Origin: Eupeodes corollae
Taxonomy: Eukaryota > Arthropoda > Insecta > Diptera > Syrphidae
NCBI RefSeq assembly: GCF_945859685.1
Contig: NC_079147.1
Location: forward strand, 143,864,645 to 143,928,644
Direction of reading: 5' to 3'
Length of the DNA stretch: 64,000 bases
Position numbers and translations under genes: made by a program. The notes below the pieces were generated by a model that worked only from the letters and a program-made list of their open reading frames with translations, was not told where the DNA came from and ran no database searches. Positions 1 through 11,447 of the stretch are shown here, piece after piece (within the stretch, counting starts at the first letter, position 1; each line of letters starts with the position of its first letter).

Positions 1-360
1 AGGGGGAGCAGAGGTGAAATCTTTTCTACGAGAGAACGGTACTGATTCTTCAATACAGTACGAAAGAATCAAATAAAACCAATTTGTAAGGGACTCAACT
101 GTTAATTGGAGGGATCTTAATTCAAAATCGGCTGAGCTAAGAAGATTGTTAAGTTTGGAGAAATCAGCCCTACGAAAATCATAACAGTAATTTTCCATTT
201 CAAAAAAGTTGTTTTCAAATTCAATGGGGAAGGAGAGATTAAGGGGTGGATGATAGCGATCCAAGGTTGAGAGAAGATGAGGGTTAAAGTCACCTAGAAC
301 GATGATTAAATCATTAGGTTGCACTAGTTCAAGCAGATAATCAATGGCATTAACAGAATA
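1..360 (-). mobile_element. LINE endonuclease fragment
   Basis: The minus strand is open without a stop from about 360 to the window edge. It reads as the C-terminal part of an apurinic-like endonuclease followed by the linker toward reverse transcriptase. The key motif is IIVLGDFNPHLL; its GDFN codons lie at 283-294. This resembles Jockey/CR1-type LINEs, in which the endonuclease nicks target DNA. Both ends are missing: it runs off the window on one side and abuts an unrelated LINE tail at 361. No ATG is visible, so it is a fragment. The clade assignment is inference. Confidence 0.6.
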
Positions 361-600
361 GTAAAAGTCCAACGACTAAGATGGCTTGGTCACGTAGTCT
401 TCGAATCCGCACCCATAGGACAGCGCACTAGAGGATGACCGCGGATCAGGTGGCGCGCACAAGTGGAAGATGACCTCCCCCAACTTGGAGCGCGAAACTG
501 GAGACATCTAGCTAGGGACCGAGCTAGATGGAGAAGTTTGTTGGGTGAGGTACTAGTTCACACAGGACTGTAGCGCCACTTTAAGTAAGTAAGTAAGGAT
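361..600 (+). mobile_element. RTE-like LINE, 3' end fragment
   Basis: The translation matches the C-terminus of the element at 14043-17458: KVQRLRWLGHV, then a short deletion, then RWRAQV.DDL.QLGARNWR.LARDRA. The 3' end is GGACTGTAGCGCCAC, followed by a short TAAG repeat tail (about 582-597). Only the last ~230 bases remain, consistent with 5' truncation during target-primed reverse transcription. Confidence 0.75.
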
Positions 601-2229
601 GGAGGTGCTCCACCGAGATCGGATCGGCCATTTGGTTGATATTTTGTTCCATACCTAAACATAACTGAACGATAACAATATTTTAATTATTTGTGTTTTA
701 TTCAAAATCTAAATCAATGTCGACCCTTTTATCTATGAAATAAAATAATCAGATGCCACACAACTGTCAAGTATTAAATTGTAGCAGCTCTGAAATAGGC
801 CCAAGAGGAGTACCTATACCAACCTATCTTTTAATATCTTTTATATCAGGCAAGTCTTGTTTTCATTGCTTTGTTTTTTATTAGCTGCAATAGAAACTAA
901 TTATACCAAACTAATTTGTGTTAAAATATACGTAAACATTAAATGTTAGTATTTGAGAAACAATAATTTAAAAGTTTAAAAACATAAATCTCTGTCCAAA
1001 TTTAAACAGTCAAAGCTTAGAGCTTCAAAAAGCTTTTTTAATTCCAATTCCATTCTGTTCCTATACGACGGAACGAACAACTAAATAAAGGCAGCTGTTT
1101 GGTTTAGCTTTCAAGTATTAGAGTTTTTGTTGCTTTAAATCGTCTACAAGTTCAATTCAAAACAAAACCAATAAGCAAAGCATGCGTCTTGTCAAATTTT
1201 TAACAAAAAAGTTGTGTAGAGTTAATAAATAACTTATGTAAATAAACATTTAGAGGTACTTACAGTTATAATATTATCGTTGTGTGATGTTTGTTCTGTT
1301 CTCCCAATAAGTCGGCTGACTTTTCATTTGTTTCTTTTTCTGGAATTAAAAAAAAATTATCAAATTTTATTACACACCACGACCGCCACCGCACAGCACA
1401 GAATGTTCAATAAGTAATAAGTATCTACTTCGAGTAAATAATTTTTCACAAAAACCTTTAAGTAGGTTGCAGATGGTATGACTAAGGTTAAATTTTCGTT
1501 TACAAATTTCAATTTTCAAGGTGCGGAAACTTATTTTTATCACACTTTATTTTGTCAATAAATACAATTAAGAGACTTAAACATAAACCATAACGCTACG
1601 AAGTCCGCCACCACGACACGACACAATCGAATGAGCTATATTTGGTTCACTGCTATTTGTGTAACTTAACAACTTTTATTCTTCTTGCAGCGACACAAAA
1701 AAATGTCATCCCTTTGCTTTCAACTTTGTAGAACAAAAACTAACCTTTGACTGATGGGAACTGGTAGGGTAAGTTAGAAATTTAAAAGAAGCGAAGATAG
1801 AGGATACGCCTGAAAGTATGCATAGTTTAATTTTGCAATTAGTTTTGATCTTAACCCAACTACCGCATCATTTCATAGTTTTCCTAGAAATTTAATGGCT
1901 CGGATGAAGGGTTATCCATTAAAGGCTGATCATTTTTAAAATTGAATAAAAGAAGTCGATAAGGTTGTATCTCTATTTTAGAATTCAAAGCCCTGTCAAT
2001 AACATTATGTATGTGTGAAATAGAATATCGTTTGAATTCAAAAGGTGCAGTTTTCGATGACTGGCACATAAATCAGGCTGAATTGGATCGATTTTGCATT
2101 ATGTTAATTAGGGGCCGCTTTGGTTTGCAGCTTATTTGCAAAGACCTGTGACTCAAGAAAAAGTCTAAAGGGGTCAAATCTCAAGATAACTATGCCACGA
2201 AATCGATTGCGCAGAATATCGATTGTGTC
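601..2229. other. AT-rich stretch, no gene seen
   Basis: No convincing coding region. About 640-730 resembles the non-coding tail after the Tc1/mariner-superfamily pseudogene at 6826-7560 (shared GTTCCATACCTAA and a similar AT-rich run ending in TGACCC), so it may be a relic of that family. The rest is low-complexity AT-rich DNA without ends or repeats that I could define. Confidence 0.4.
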
Positions 2230-3475
2230 TTAAACTGTAGGGCACGTATCATATCATCCTATAACGGAGTACTGACCACAAGGCTTTACACATTGGTAAT
2301 AAAACCGATTTTTATGTACGGTGTGGAAGTATGATGGACTGCTTTAGAAAAAGTTTGCCTATGTATGTATAAGCGGATCGCTTCGCATGACCCCTTCTGA
2401 GGCACTGGAAACCTTACTCTACCTAACACCTCTTGACATATTTAGCAAACAAAAAGCTGCAAGCTCTGCTATTCGCCTCAAAGCTTCGTCGTAGTGGATT
2501 TACAACAACATTGGCCACTCCGTAATTCTTAGGTATTTAGAATCAACTCCAAAGCACACAGACTACACGATCGCCCAACTGCAATTCGACAGAAATTTCC
2601 AGATTTCTATACCTCCCAGATCTTTCTGGGAGAATAGGACATTCCCGGAAGATGGGTCAATCCATTTTTATACAGATGGTTTAAAAACAAAAGAAGGGGT
2701 TCGTGGAGGTGTGTACTCTGAATGACTGAAAGTAAGTCTCTCATTCCGTCAATATTAACATCTTATATCAGTATCTTCTCAGATAGTCAGGCCGCTATCA
2801 AATCTCTGAACTCTGTCTCTACAAACTCTATAACAATCCATAGTTGTCGATCATCTCTAATGGAGATGGCAAAAAAGTTTAATATTCACCTTTGCTGGGT
2901 GCCGTGCCATAGAGACATTCCATGGTAACTTTAAGGCAGATGAACTCGCCATGAACGGTACAGTACAGCCCATTTTATTACGTTCGGCAAATGCTGGCAT
3001 GACAATCACTACATGTAAACTATTGCTAATTCAAGACTCTATGAAGAAGGCAAACACCAGGTGGAATAACATCACCACGTGTCAGGTCACAAAAAAGATC
3101 TGGCTTACACTAGTTTTGAAGGGATCAAGGTGCTTGCTATCTCTAAGCGGGTCCCATAGAAGCTAGGAAGATAATATTTGTCATAATCGGGCACTGTCAA
3201 ATAGGAGAGCACGCTACGCGGCTATGCGTATTCTTAAATGACTTTTACAGAAGCTGTATGGATGAGGAAGAGAAGGAAACAGTTCTTCACCTCGTCTGTA
3301 CATGCCCAGCTCTAGCTTGAAACGAACGATCTAAATCATATTAGTATAATCAACCTCTCACGTTTCGTAAGGAACTCAAACTGGTTTCATTGATCTAAGA
3401 AGAAAGCCTCAAGATTCATGTGGTATCACAATGGGCCAATAAACTGGCATAAGTAGGTGCGTTTTGTTCGCATTT
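2230..3475 (+). mobile_element. RNase H LINE fragment, decayed
   Basis: This is a diverged copy of the 3' half of the LINE at 21081-23529. Matching pieces are the reverse-transcriptase thumb (YTLVIKPIFMYGVEV), the RNase H domain (IFSDSQAAIKSL, CRSSLMEMAKKFNIHLCWVP) and the cysteine-rich C-terminus (CMDEEEKETVLHLVCTCPA). It carries many stops, an ~80-bp deletion around 2752 compared with 22680-22760, and a truncated 3' end. The polymerase core is absent. Confidence 0.85.
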
Positions 3476-4289
3476 CATATATAGTAAAGTGAAAAATTCC
3501 CAACAAAACGATCCGCAGTGGCCAGATTTTTGTATTTAAAAATTGGTACAACTGAAAGAAGATCTGTCAAAATAACAATAAAAAACTTCAAAAACTGGGT
3601 TTGTTCGTAGACTACTACTTAACATTGTGGTGTTGAAGCGAGCTTGAAGTCCCTCTCAATTCTTCATATACCTGAATCGAGTTGAGATTTATCTATTCTA
3701 AACTGAGATAAACTTTTTTGGAAACATAGCAATACATAAATATCTTTTCTATTGTTTTTTTTTGCAAAATAAGCCCAGCTTGTCCATTTTCACTAACAAA
3801 ACTAAATAATATCAACAGTAAAAGATTCGTTTTTCTGCAATGGAAAACACACATGATTCCAAATGCAGAACTACTCAACGAACACAGCCATCGAGATACA
3901 AATGCAATATCAATCGTACCAACATTTGAGAACGAAATCACATAAGATCCATTCGAGGCTCGTATAAATGTCAATAACCTATCCATAGTGAGATTCTACT
4001 ATAACTTTTATCGGTGTTATTCTCACTATGGATATTGTTTTTGTAATTCGTGTAAAATCCTTCTTTACTATGGATAGATTTCCCAACAAAACACGAGTAG
4101 TGTATCCTACTCCATCACGGACAGCCATTTTAACCTACCCTAATGGAAAATTGAGCGGATCACATTTTAAAAAAGAGACTGGGATGCGACCCACACTGAT
4201 AACTTCACATCCCGTCTGTCGATTTGTCTTGCTTAAAAGTTTGTCTATATATGTACTCGAATCCGATTTTACCAAATTTGCATACTATT
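3476..4289. other. AT-rich spacer with hairpin and repeat head
   Basis: No recognisable gene; the open frames on both strands show no family features. At about 3981-4033 an inverted repeat (CCATAGTGAGA ... TCTCACTATGG) brackets a short AT-rich loop. The segment from about 4130 leads into the tandem array that follows and looks like the unique head of the same repeat family. Confidence 0.4.
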
Positions 4290-5304
4290 TTTTGTAGATT
4301 TTATTTTTTATGAAAAAACGGACTTTTGGATTTTTATATAAAAATTACTGAATATCGAAAACAATATTTTCTGCGAAATAAAAAACGTTTGAAGCCAATA
4401 TGTCTAATTTTTAAAAAGCTATTTGAGTCGAAACTAAATTTTTACCAAGTTTTAGTATAGTTTTTTTTTAAGTTTTATTTTTTGTTAGAAAACTGTCAAA
4501 TTCGATTTTTTTCAAAATTTTACTGAATGTTAACAACAATATTTTTTGAAAGATAAAAGTAGTTTAAAGAAAATATCTACAATTTTTGAATAGATATTTG
4601 AGTCGTAAATTAATTTTTACCAACTTGTATCCATTTTTTAAGGTTTTTATTTTTTATAAAAAAAAACTGTCAATTCGATTTTTCTCAAAATTTGTCCTAA
4701 TGTTGAAAACAATATTTCTTTTAAGTATAAATTAGTTAGCAGCTATCTCAAATTTTGAAAAGATATTTGATTCGAAAATCATTTTTTACCAACTTTTGCC
4801 AATTTTTTTTCGGTTTTTAATTTTTTTGTAAAAAAAATTGTTTATTCGATTTTATTCAAAATTTGACTGAATGTTGACAACCATAGTTTTTGAAAGATAA
4901 AAGTAAATTAAAGCCAATATCTCAAAGTTTTGAAAAGATATTTGAGTTGAAAATCAATTCTTACCAACTTTTATTAATTTTTTTTTAGGTTTTTATTTAT
5001 TGTAAGAAAACTGTCAATTCGATTTTTCTCAACATTTTCAGAATGTTGAAAACTATATTTTTTACAAGATAAAATAAGTTTGAAGCCTAAATTTCAAGTT
5101 TTTGAAAAGATATTTTTATCGATATTCAATTTTTACCAACTTTGAGTAATGTTTTTTTTAGATTTTTATTTTTTATAAAAAAAAAACTGTCAATTAGATT
5201 TTTCTCAAAATTTTATCAGATGTCAAAAACGTTATTATTCATTGTACAAATTTTTTTTGGGGATGAAATCATATTTAAGTCGTAAAATTTTATTTATTTT
5301 ATTT
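4290..5304. repeat. Tandem array of ~175-bp AT-rich monomers
   Basis: About six degenerate monomers follow head to tail. Each contains AAAACTGTCAATTCGATTTT, a GAATGTTGAAAACAATATTTT-like block, an AAGATAAAA block and a TTTTACCAACTT block. Spacing is about 165-180 bases. The same monomers recur at 23800-24130 next to the second large unit. Satellite-like repeats, or internal repeats of a non-autonomous transposon, would both fit. Confidence 0.75.
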
Positions 5305-5996
5305 TTTACGAAAAAAGATTTCGGAACTTAATATCGCCGTAAACTTTTATTCACAATTATTATTTTCATTACTTTTTCACCGCACATTGAATTTAAATAA
5401 GTTTCAGATAAATTTTCTTAATTTTAGACCAGAGAAACCGAATAAATTTTTTTTATTAAAATCGCGAATCCAGCTTTCGAATCTGCAACGGACTCTGCTA
5501 AACCAAGCGACCGAACACAACCGAACGTGGCTGAACATGCTACGTGGTGATCATTTGAATAAAGATTCAATACATACCAAAAAAATTTAATTTTCGAAAT
5601 ATTCTGATATTTTTCTGCATTAACTTAACATTTACCACTTAATTAATATTTCATTTAACTTTTTTTCACCACACATTAGAAATAAATATTTTAATTAATT
5701 TTCTTTTGTTAGGACGACATAATCTCGAGCACAGGAATTTGACGACGAGGCACGCACACGATCTGCTACTATACTGCCGAGAGCCGAGGCGATAACCAAA
5801 TGAGGCGGTGGCGGACTTGCACAATCGAGTTCGCTATTTGGGGTATTGAATAATTGGTACAAATATTTAACTTAACATCTTAATTTCATCATTCCAAGTT
5901 GCCTAAGCCACGAAATATTCGAGTTAAAATTTTGCCAACTTTAATAGTTTTAAGTTTGAACATAGATTTTTATTTATAACTTTTTCTTCTCCAAAG

Positions 5997-6287
5997 ATGG
6001 TTACATCAATGGAAACTAGACGATCCTTAGATAGCAATACTAAAATTTCAGCCTTCCAGGCGTCATATAAGTTGTTTTCAAAAATTAAAAACATGCAATT
6101 CATAGAAATTGACATTAACCCACAGGACCCCTATCCTGAAAATAATAAATATGACAATCTAGAAAATATTTTAAAGACTAAAATCTCAATAATGAACTTA
6201 AAGACTTCCAAAAAAATATTATCTGACAAAACCAAAGCTCCTATTTTTAGGAGTGAAACATTAAAGTTACGAGCAGACGGTATATAA
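5997..6287 (+). CDS. Unrecognised 96-aa ORF in duplicated unit
   Basis: A 96-residue frame starting MVTSMETRRSL, lysine- and serine-rich, without transmembrane segments, cysteines or a motif I recognise. An identical frame occurs at 25322-25612, but both sit in the near-identical tract, so conservation says little about selection. The stop codon lies inside TATATAAAAG (about 6281-6290). It may be a relic of a transposon gene or chance. Confidence 0.2.
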   Translation: MVTSMETRRSLDSNTKISAFQASYKLFSKIKNMQFIEIDINPQDPYPENNKYDNLENILKTKISIMNLKTSKKILSDKTKAPIFRSETLKLRADGI

Positions 6288-6505
6288 AAGCCATTAACGT
6301 TTGCGGTTTTGACGTCATTTGTAAGTCATTATTTGCGACTATTGGCTCACATCATCTGAACACGCTTGTGTGAACACGTTACAACTTGACCGCAAATTTT
6401 GCTCACGTTTACAACACAAACAAATGTCTGGCTTTAGAGACATATTTCGCACATCGTCTGAATAACCTCATACGCCAATTAAGGTACATTTTGTGATTTT
6501 TTCTA

Positions 6506-6790
6506 GTGCCCGTGGTATGATGGTTAGTGCGTTTGACTGTCATGCTAGAGATCTTCTTGGGTTTGATCCCTGCATATGTCATGTTTTTTTCACAGGTACT
6601 GTCTCTTGAGAGGAATTGACAAATTCTCCAAGAGTAATTCTTGTCATGAAAAGTGCTTTCTCAAGTTAACCGCTCGGATTCTGCTTAAAACTGTAGGTCC
6701 CCCCTATTCCTGATAACATTACATGCACACAGGAATGGTTAAGATTCGTAAGTCACTAGGCCACAGTTCTCAACGGACTTGTGAGCCACC
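6506..6790 (+). mobile_element. tRNA-derived SINE
   Basis: The head resembles a tRNA, closest by eye to tRNA-Asp: an A-box-like TGGTTAGTGCG, an anticodon-like CTGTCAT, and a B box GGGTTTGATCCC at 6559-6570. A unique body of ~200 bases follows (for example GAGTAATTCTTGTCATGAAAA). The 3' end, CAACGGACTTGTGAGCCACC, resembles the RTE-like LINE 3' terminus in this window, and an AT-rich tail follows. Other copies are at 25831-26115 and, without most of the tRNA head, 23530-23795. It encodes no protein and depends on LINE machinery. Confidence 0.8.
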
Positions 6791-6825
6791 AAATTTAATT
6801 TTATTTATTTTTGGTCAACTTTATC

Positions 6826-7560
6826 GTCCAAATGTGCGTACAATCACAAATAAAGCCGTGCAAACCGGGTCTTTAGAAGATGTGAAAAACCAGAGCATGC
6901 TCGTTAAGCACGTACTGCAGATAATATTGCTGTACGATTCAGTGGCGAGGCTCATTTTCATCTCAGTGGATTCGTCAATGAGGACAATTGTAGCATTTAA
7001 GCCAATGATAATGCTAAAGTGATTGTTGTAAAGCCAATGTACTCACAAAGAGTGACTGTTTGGTGAGTTTTATGGGCTGGTGGCATCATCGGGCCGTATT
7101 TTTTCCAAAATGAGGTCGGTGAGGCAGTTACTATGAATGGTGTTCGCTATCGTGAGATGATTACGAACTTTTTATGGCTCAAATTGAAAGATATGGATGT
7201 TCACGGTATGTGGTTTTACTAGGAAAGCCACTTGCCACGCAGCTTACGAAACAATTTCGCTTTTGCACGACAAATTCACTGGCGTGTTATCTCACGTGCT
7301 GGCGGTGTAAATTGGCCGATAAAATCATGTGATTTGACACCGTTGAAATTCTTTCTTTGAGGTTAATTGAAAGAAATGGTGTATCGATAAGACAGCAACA
7401 ATTCTAGAGCAAAAGGATGAGATAATTCGGAACATTAACGGCATATAACCTTGATTATGCCTCAGCGTCATCAAAAATTTGGACCATCGGATGAAGGTGG
7501 GTCGACGAAGTCACGGCACGGCTGCCACTAAGCCAATATATTGTTCCATACCTAATTGAA
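6826..7560 (+). pseudogene. Tc1/mariner-superfamily transposase, decayed
   Basis: Pieces in changing frames match the insect IS630-Tc1-mariner superfamily branch with conserved text of the kind FSGEAHFHLSGFVNEDNC, VTVW, GIIGPYFFQNE, YREMIT and CDLTPLKFFL. The N-terminal helix-turn-helix region survives as RPNVRTITNKAVQTGS. There are several stops and frameshifts, and the central DGATCH-type region is destroyed. It cannot encode an active enzyme. A nearly identical copy is at 26151-26885. Confidence 0.8.
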
Positions 7561-8531
7561 TCGTCCTAACTTACCAATATTATCATAAACTTTCCTAAAT
7601 AAATTATGTTTTCTTAAAAATCAATATTGACCCTTAAAATTTAACAACACTTTTCATTTATTTTTCAACATAAAAATGTAAAAAAATGCACACATACGGT
7701 GACGACATCTATCTCTGAAGCGAACGAAAAAAAAATTAAATTATATATTATTATCTGTCAAATAAGGGCTTGTTTACCGAAACATCTGATCTGAGTCATC
7801 CATCACTCAATTGTTTCAATTTTTTTAACATGTATTCGGACTTATGGGCTTTTTACACAAAGTCAAAAACCCAGTTTTTGAAAAAAAATTATCGGTTTTG
7901 GCCGAAAAACTACATCAAAAACTCAAGTTTTAATATACATTTTTGGTCAACCACAAGTTTTCGTAAACCACAAGTTTTATATAAAACCTCTCGAAAACTA
8001 GTAGCAATTCAATGTTGAACTAAACAAACAAACCGGCGGAACGGAATTTTTTTATAACGCATACTTCGTCAGAGGCTCAAATTACATTCGAGGTATCCTT
8101 CATCGGAAAATAATACTAAACAATACAACGACGCATTGATTTGATGTGCGTCAGATTGAAGATTCTCATAGAGATCGGCAAAATAACGAAAAAACCAAAA
8201 GTACTTTAGCTTATGATATCCTGTTATTGAGGGATACATTTCCTAGTATATGGCCAGGGATGCGACAAAGTCGCTAGATCTAGCGGCATTTCAACTTCTT
8301 CCGCGACAAAAAATATTTTGATGTCGACTTTTGAAGCCAAGCATTTCCAAGTTGTGAAACGTTAATACTATTTTCATTATAGCACTGGTAACTGTATATA
8401 TCCCTGGAATTTAAATTAATTTGACATTTTCGTAATTCTAACACTGGAAATGGAAGTTTCAAAGTACAAAGATGCACCGGGTGTCAATACTTAACAAGGG
8501 CACATAATAAGGAATAAAATTAGGATATTAA

Positions 8532-8811
8532 AGCCTAGTACATACTTCCACGTGAAGTGAACGTTCGCCAGTGGAGAAAGTGAACTTTTGACATTGCTCA
8601 CTGGTACACACTTGTGAGTACACGTTGTGAACATGCGGAAACCAAATGTCAAAGCATCACCAACAGTTCCCGTACATTTTGCACGTGAATTGCCCGTGAA
8701 CGAAAACTCTCCACTTTGTTATCCACTCAGCTTCACGAGCAAGTTCACGGGTGAACCAAAAACTGAAATTTGTATGGGTTCACGAGATGGTTCACAAGTA
8801 TGTACTAGGCT
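8532..8811. mobile_element. Harbinger-type MITE, first of a dimer
   Basis: A 280-bp element with perfect 16-bp inverted ends AGCCTAGTACATACTT, flanked by TAA at 8529-8531 and 8812-8814. A 3-bp TAA duplication and no coding capacity point to a PIF/Harbinger MITE. The second large unit has an unoccupied site at 27913-27915 (GATATTAAGGAAC). Confidence 0.85.
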
Positions 8812-8814
8812 TAA

Positions 8815-9094
8815 AGCATAGTACATACTTCCTCGTGAAGTGAACGTTCGCCAGTGGAGAAAGTAAACTTTTTACATTGCTCACTGGTACACACTTGTGA
8901 TTACACGATGTGAACATGCGGAAACCAAATGTCAAAGCTTCACCAACAGTTCCCGTACATTTTGCACGTGAATTGCCCGTGAACGAAAACTCTCCACTTT
9001 GTTCTCCACTCAGCTTCACGAGCAAGTTCACGGGTGAACCAAAAACTGAAATTTGTATGGGTTCACGAGATGGTTCACAAGTATGTACTAGGCT
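8815..9094. mobile_element. Harbinger-type MITE, second of a dimer
   Basis: Nearly identical to the preceding element and in the same orientation, with one base changed in the 5' terminal repeat (AGCATAGTAC). It shares the TAA at 8812-8814 with its neighbour and ends at TAA 9095-9097. Only a few substitutions separate the two by eye. Confidence 0.85.
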
Positions 9095-9128
9095 TAAGGA
9101 ACAATGGTAAAATAAAAGATCTATCTAA

Positions 9129-10098
9129 ATGCAGCGTAAGTTAAGTTATCTAAGATCTAATTTCTTAAAAAATCACAATTTACTTACAGATAGGTATGTC
9201 TTTGAACAAATTAAAGATAAATTTAAAGATGATCATCGCTCTGATACTTTGAATCCAGAACATGAGGTAGCAGCATGCTTAAGGTTCTTCGCTGATGGAA
9301 ACTACCAACATGGAGTAGGGAAAAATTACCAAAAAATCTGCTATTGGCTAAACAGCTTTTTCGAGTATCTTCAAGAAAACGCTGGATATAATGAAACATA
9401 CTTTATGTAAGAACTGGATATCCTTAAAGATGTCGAAAGAAGAAATCCAGCGGTCCGAAACGCATTTTTTGAAAGGACAGGCTTCCCGGGAGTCATTGGC
9501 TGTGTGGATGGCGCACTTATGTTAAAATAGTTGCCCCCATAGAAAATAAGCATCTGTTTCTAACCCACAAGAGACATTTCAGCCTCAACGTAATGATTGT
9601 AATAATCTCAAGCTAAAATAAAATTATAGGTACATAGTCTTATTCATTTCTTTTGTTTCGTTTTAGATTTGTGACTTTAAAATGCAGATAAGAGCTGTAA
9701 ATGCTAATTATCAAGGAGACAATCACGACTTTCACGTCTGGGCTTTGAGTCCAGAACTTCGTTTTTTTACCGAAGCTATTTAAGATAAAGTTGGTTGCTA
9801 GGTGCGTCAATATATTTCCAACAACCACCAGGACACAGAGCGTTGAGAGCTGCTTCAATAAATCTCATAATAATGCAAGAAATATAGTTGAACAAACTAT
9901 AGGCTTATTAAAAAACAGGTTTCGGTGCCGCACAAATTGTTAATGTTTTCTACTGCTTATAGTGATTACGGTAACATAGAAAATGTGGATAGTATAGAAG
10001 CAGAAAGGGATCAGGAACCCGACCAAGGTCTACCAAGCTCCCTTCTCAACCAGGCTGCCGTAATGAGAAATAAAATTGCTACACAATTCTCTCAATAA
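9129..10098 (+). pseudogene. HARBI1-like transposase, inner Harbinger, copy 1
   Basis: The order matches HARBI1-type DDE transposases: a helical N-terminus (VAACLRFFADGNYQHGVG), GFPGVIGCVDGALM with the first catalytic Asp region, an intron with GT...AG ends at 9599-9666, then CDFKMQIRAVNANYQGDNHD with the second Asp region, ARNIVEQTIGLLKNRFRCR with the final Glu region, and a tail ending NKIATQFSQ before the stop at 10096-10098. Stops follow LMLK and FFTEAI, and sequence before ARNIVE is deleted, so the gene is dead. It is convergent with the Myb/SANT-like gene. Confidence 0.85.
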
Positions 10099-10372
10099 AT
10101 TTATTACAAACATAAAAAAACAAAACTTAATAATTCATGCATAAACAAAATGACTATAGCCTCCTTGGCGTTTATGATTTTATGGATTAAGATCTGGACC
10201 CCATTTCTTAAGACTATATGTATTTTAAAAATAACAAATAATTATTAGTCTTGTAAAGTTTTATGAAACGAGGCCTGCTTATATTACAAATGGAATCATT
10301 TCATCATTACATTAGTTTTTGAAATCTCAATTTCAGGGTTGTGAAATTGCATCTCTTTAAGCTTTTTTTTAT

Positions 10373-11120
10373 CTATGTCACACGTATATTCCACCTATCT
10401 ATACACCCTTTTGAGATGTACTGTTGAGTCTTGCAAGGTTTTAGCTGTGTCCTGCAAGATATTTGTGGTGTCCTGCAATGCTTTTGTTGTGGCCTGAAGA
10501 AAGTTTTCATATGGTTGTAATAAGACGACTGATTTTCGACCTGCTTCCTAAGAAGTAGAATATACGAAAAAGTCTTTTGTCGGCAGTTCGAGTTAGCGTT
10601 TTTATCACCTTTGATATTCTCTGCATCTACTGAAGTTGTGTTTGATGATGATGGTTCACTGGCTGCTTGTCCATTATCTGTTCCAAACGATTTTGCTCCA
10701 ATGCTATTGATAGATTCGTTGGTATGTATCAAGGCAATGACAGCTTCCTCCAATGGTGTGAACGATTTCTGTTTATGGGGACTACCACCTGTGCCCGTGA
10801 TCTCCTTTTCATTTTTGCCGCCAACTTTTTTTTGATGTACGTCTTATGGTCGCTCCAATCAAAACCTTTAAAAAAACACACACAACGTACGTATGTATAT
10901 AGTTTAATCATGCACACCGATCAAATCATGAACAAACCTTTTTCCAACCAGCTACATCTCGTTGACGTCCATCCAGTTGGTTGAGTTTGTCAGCAATCCT
11001 TCTCATCTTCTGTGGACCTTTTCGTGTAATTTCTTGCTATATCGAGTTTTTCTTGAATTAAATTAACCAAATACTCGATTTGTTTGGTTGTTGTTTTTTT
11101 GTTTCTTACATTTTGTTTAT
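10373..11120 (-). pseudogene. Harbinger Myb/SANT-like DNA-binding protein, copy 1
   Basis: The minus strand gives QIEYLVNLIQEKLDIARNYT and ADKLNQLDGRQRDVAGWKK, a Myb/SANT-like domain of the type carried by Harbinger elements. A short intron follows, then FDWSDHKTYIKKKLAAK, and a Ser/Asn-rich tail with SFGTDNGQAASEPSSSNTT. Harbinger needs such a protein to bring the transposase to the DNA and nucleus. Frameshifts split the frame, and the related copy in the second unit has different breaks. Confidence 0.75.
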
Positions 11121-11372
11121 AATTTGAACAATTCGGAACAAAATCCGCAAACAATTTCTGGCGGAGGATATCGGAAAAATAAATTTAAAAGCTGTCAAAA
11201 TACCGCTCAAAAAAGCACTGCATCGCACTGCAATGCACTCTAACGCAAAACGCCGGTCTGCGTTTCATTATGTCGGACAAATGTTACGATCACCTGTCTG
11301 AAAGAATACCGCAAAGAAAAATCTTACGATTCGCACAAAATCGGAGAACTGTCCGCTCCAACGGATACTTCG

Positions 11373-11447
11373 CTAGCCCTAGAAAGATAACCATATTTCA
11401 TAGACCATAAGTGATACACATGATTTATACGTCCATTCTAGGGCTAG
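11373..11447. repeat. 67-bp hairpin insertion in Harbinger terminus
   Basis: A perfect 12-bp inverted repeat, CTAGCCCTAGAA (11373-11384) and TTCTAGGGCTAG (11436-11447), interrupts the right terminal repeat of the inner Harbinger. Removing CCCTAGAA...TTCTAGGG plus one CTAG restores the expected terminus CGCTAGGGCAGA. This suggests a tiny insertion with a CTAG target duplication. It is absent from copy 2. Confidence 0.55.

Noticed and set aside
752..828. Short MPHNCQVLNCSSSEIGPRGV frame as a THAP zinc finger
   Set aside because: Only the first Cys pair is seen; the rest of the domain does not follow, and the frame ends within about 40 residues.
3693..3986. 97-aa minus-strand hydrophobic frame
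   Set aside because: No family features; AT-rich sequence readily gives such frames, and it overlaps a palindromic repeat edge.
6506..6578. tRNA-Asp-like gene
   Set aside because: It has A and B boxes, but the stems pair poorly and it is joined to a SINE body that recurs in three places; the same head is duplicated in unit 2.
8532..9094. piggyBac-type MITE with TTAA duplication
   Set aside because: TTAA is present at the ends, but a TTAA reading leaves the inverted repeats offset by one base. A TAA duplication gives perfectly matching ends and agrees with the TTA seen at the related 49599-50117 element.
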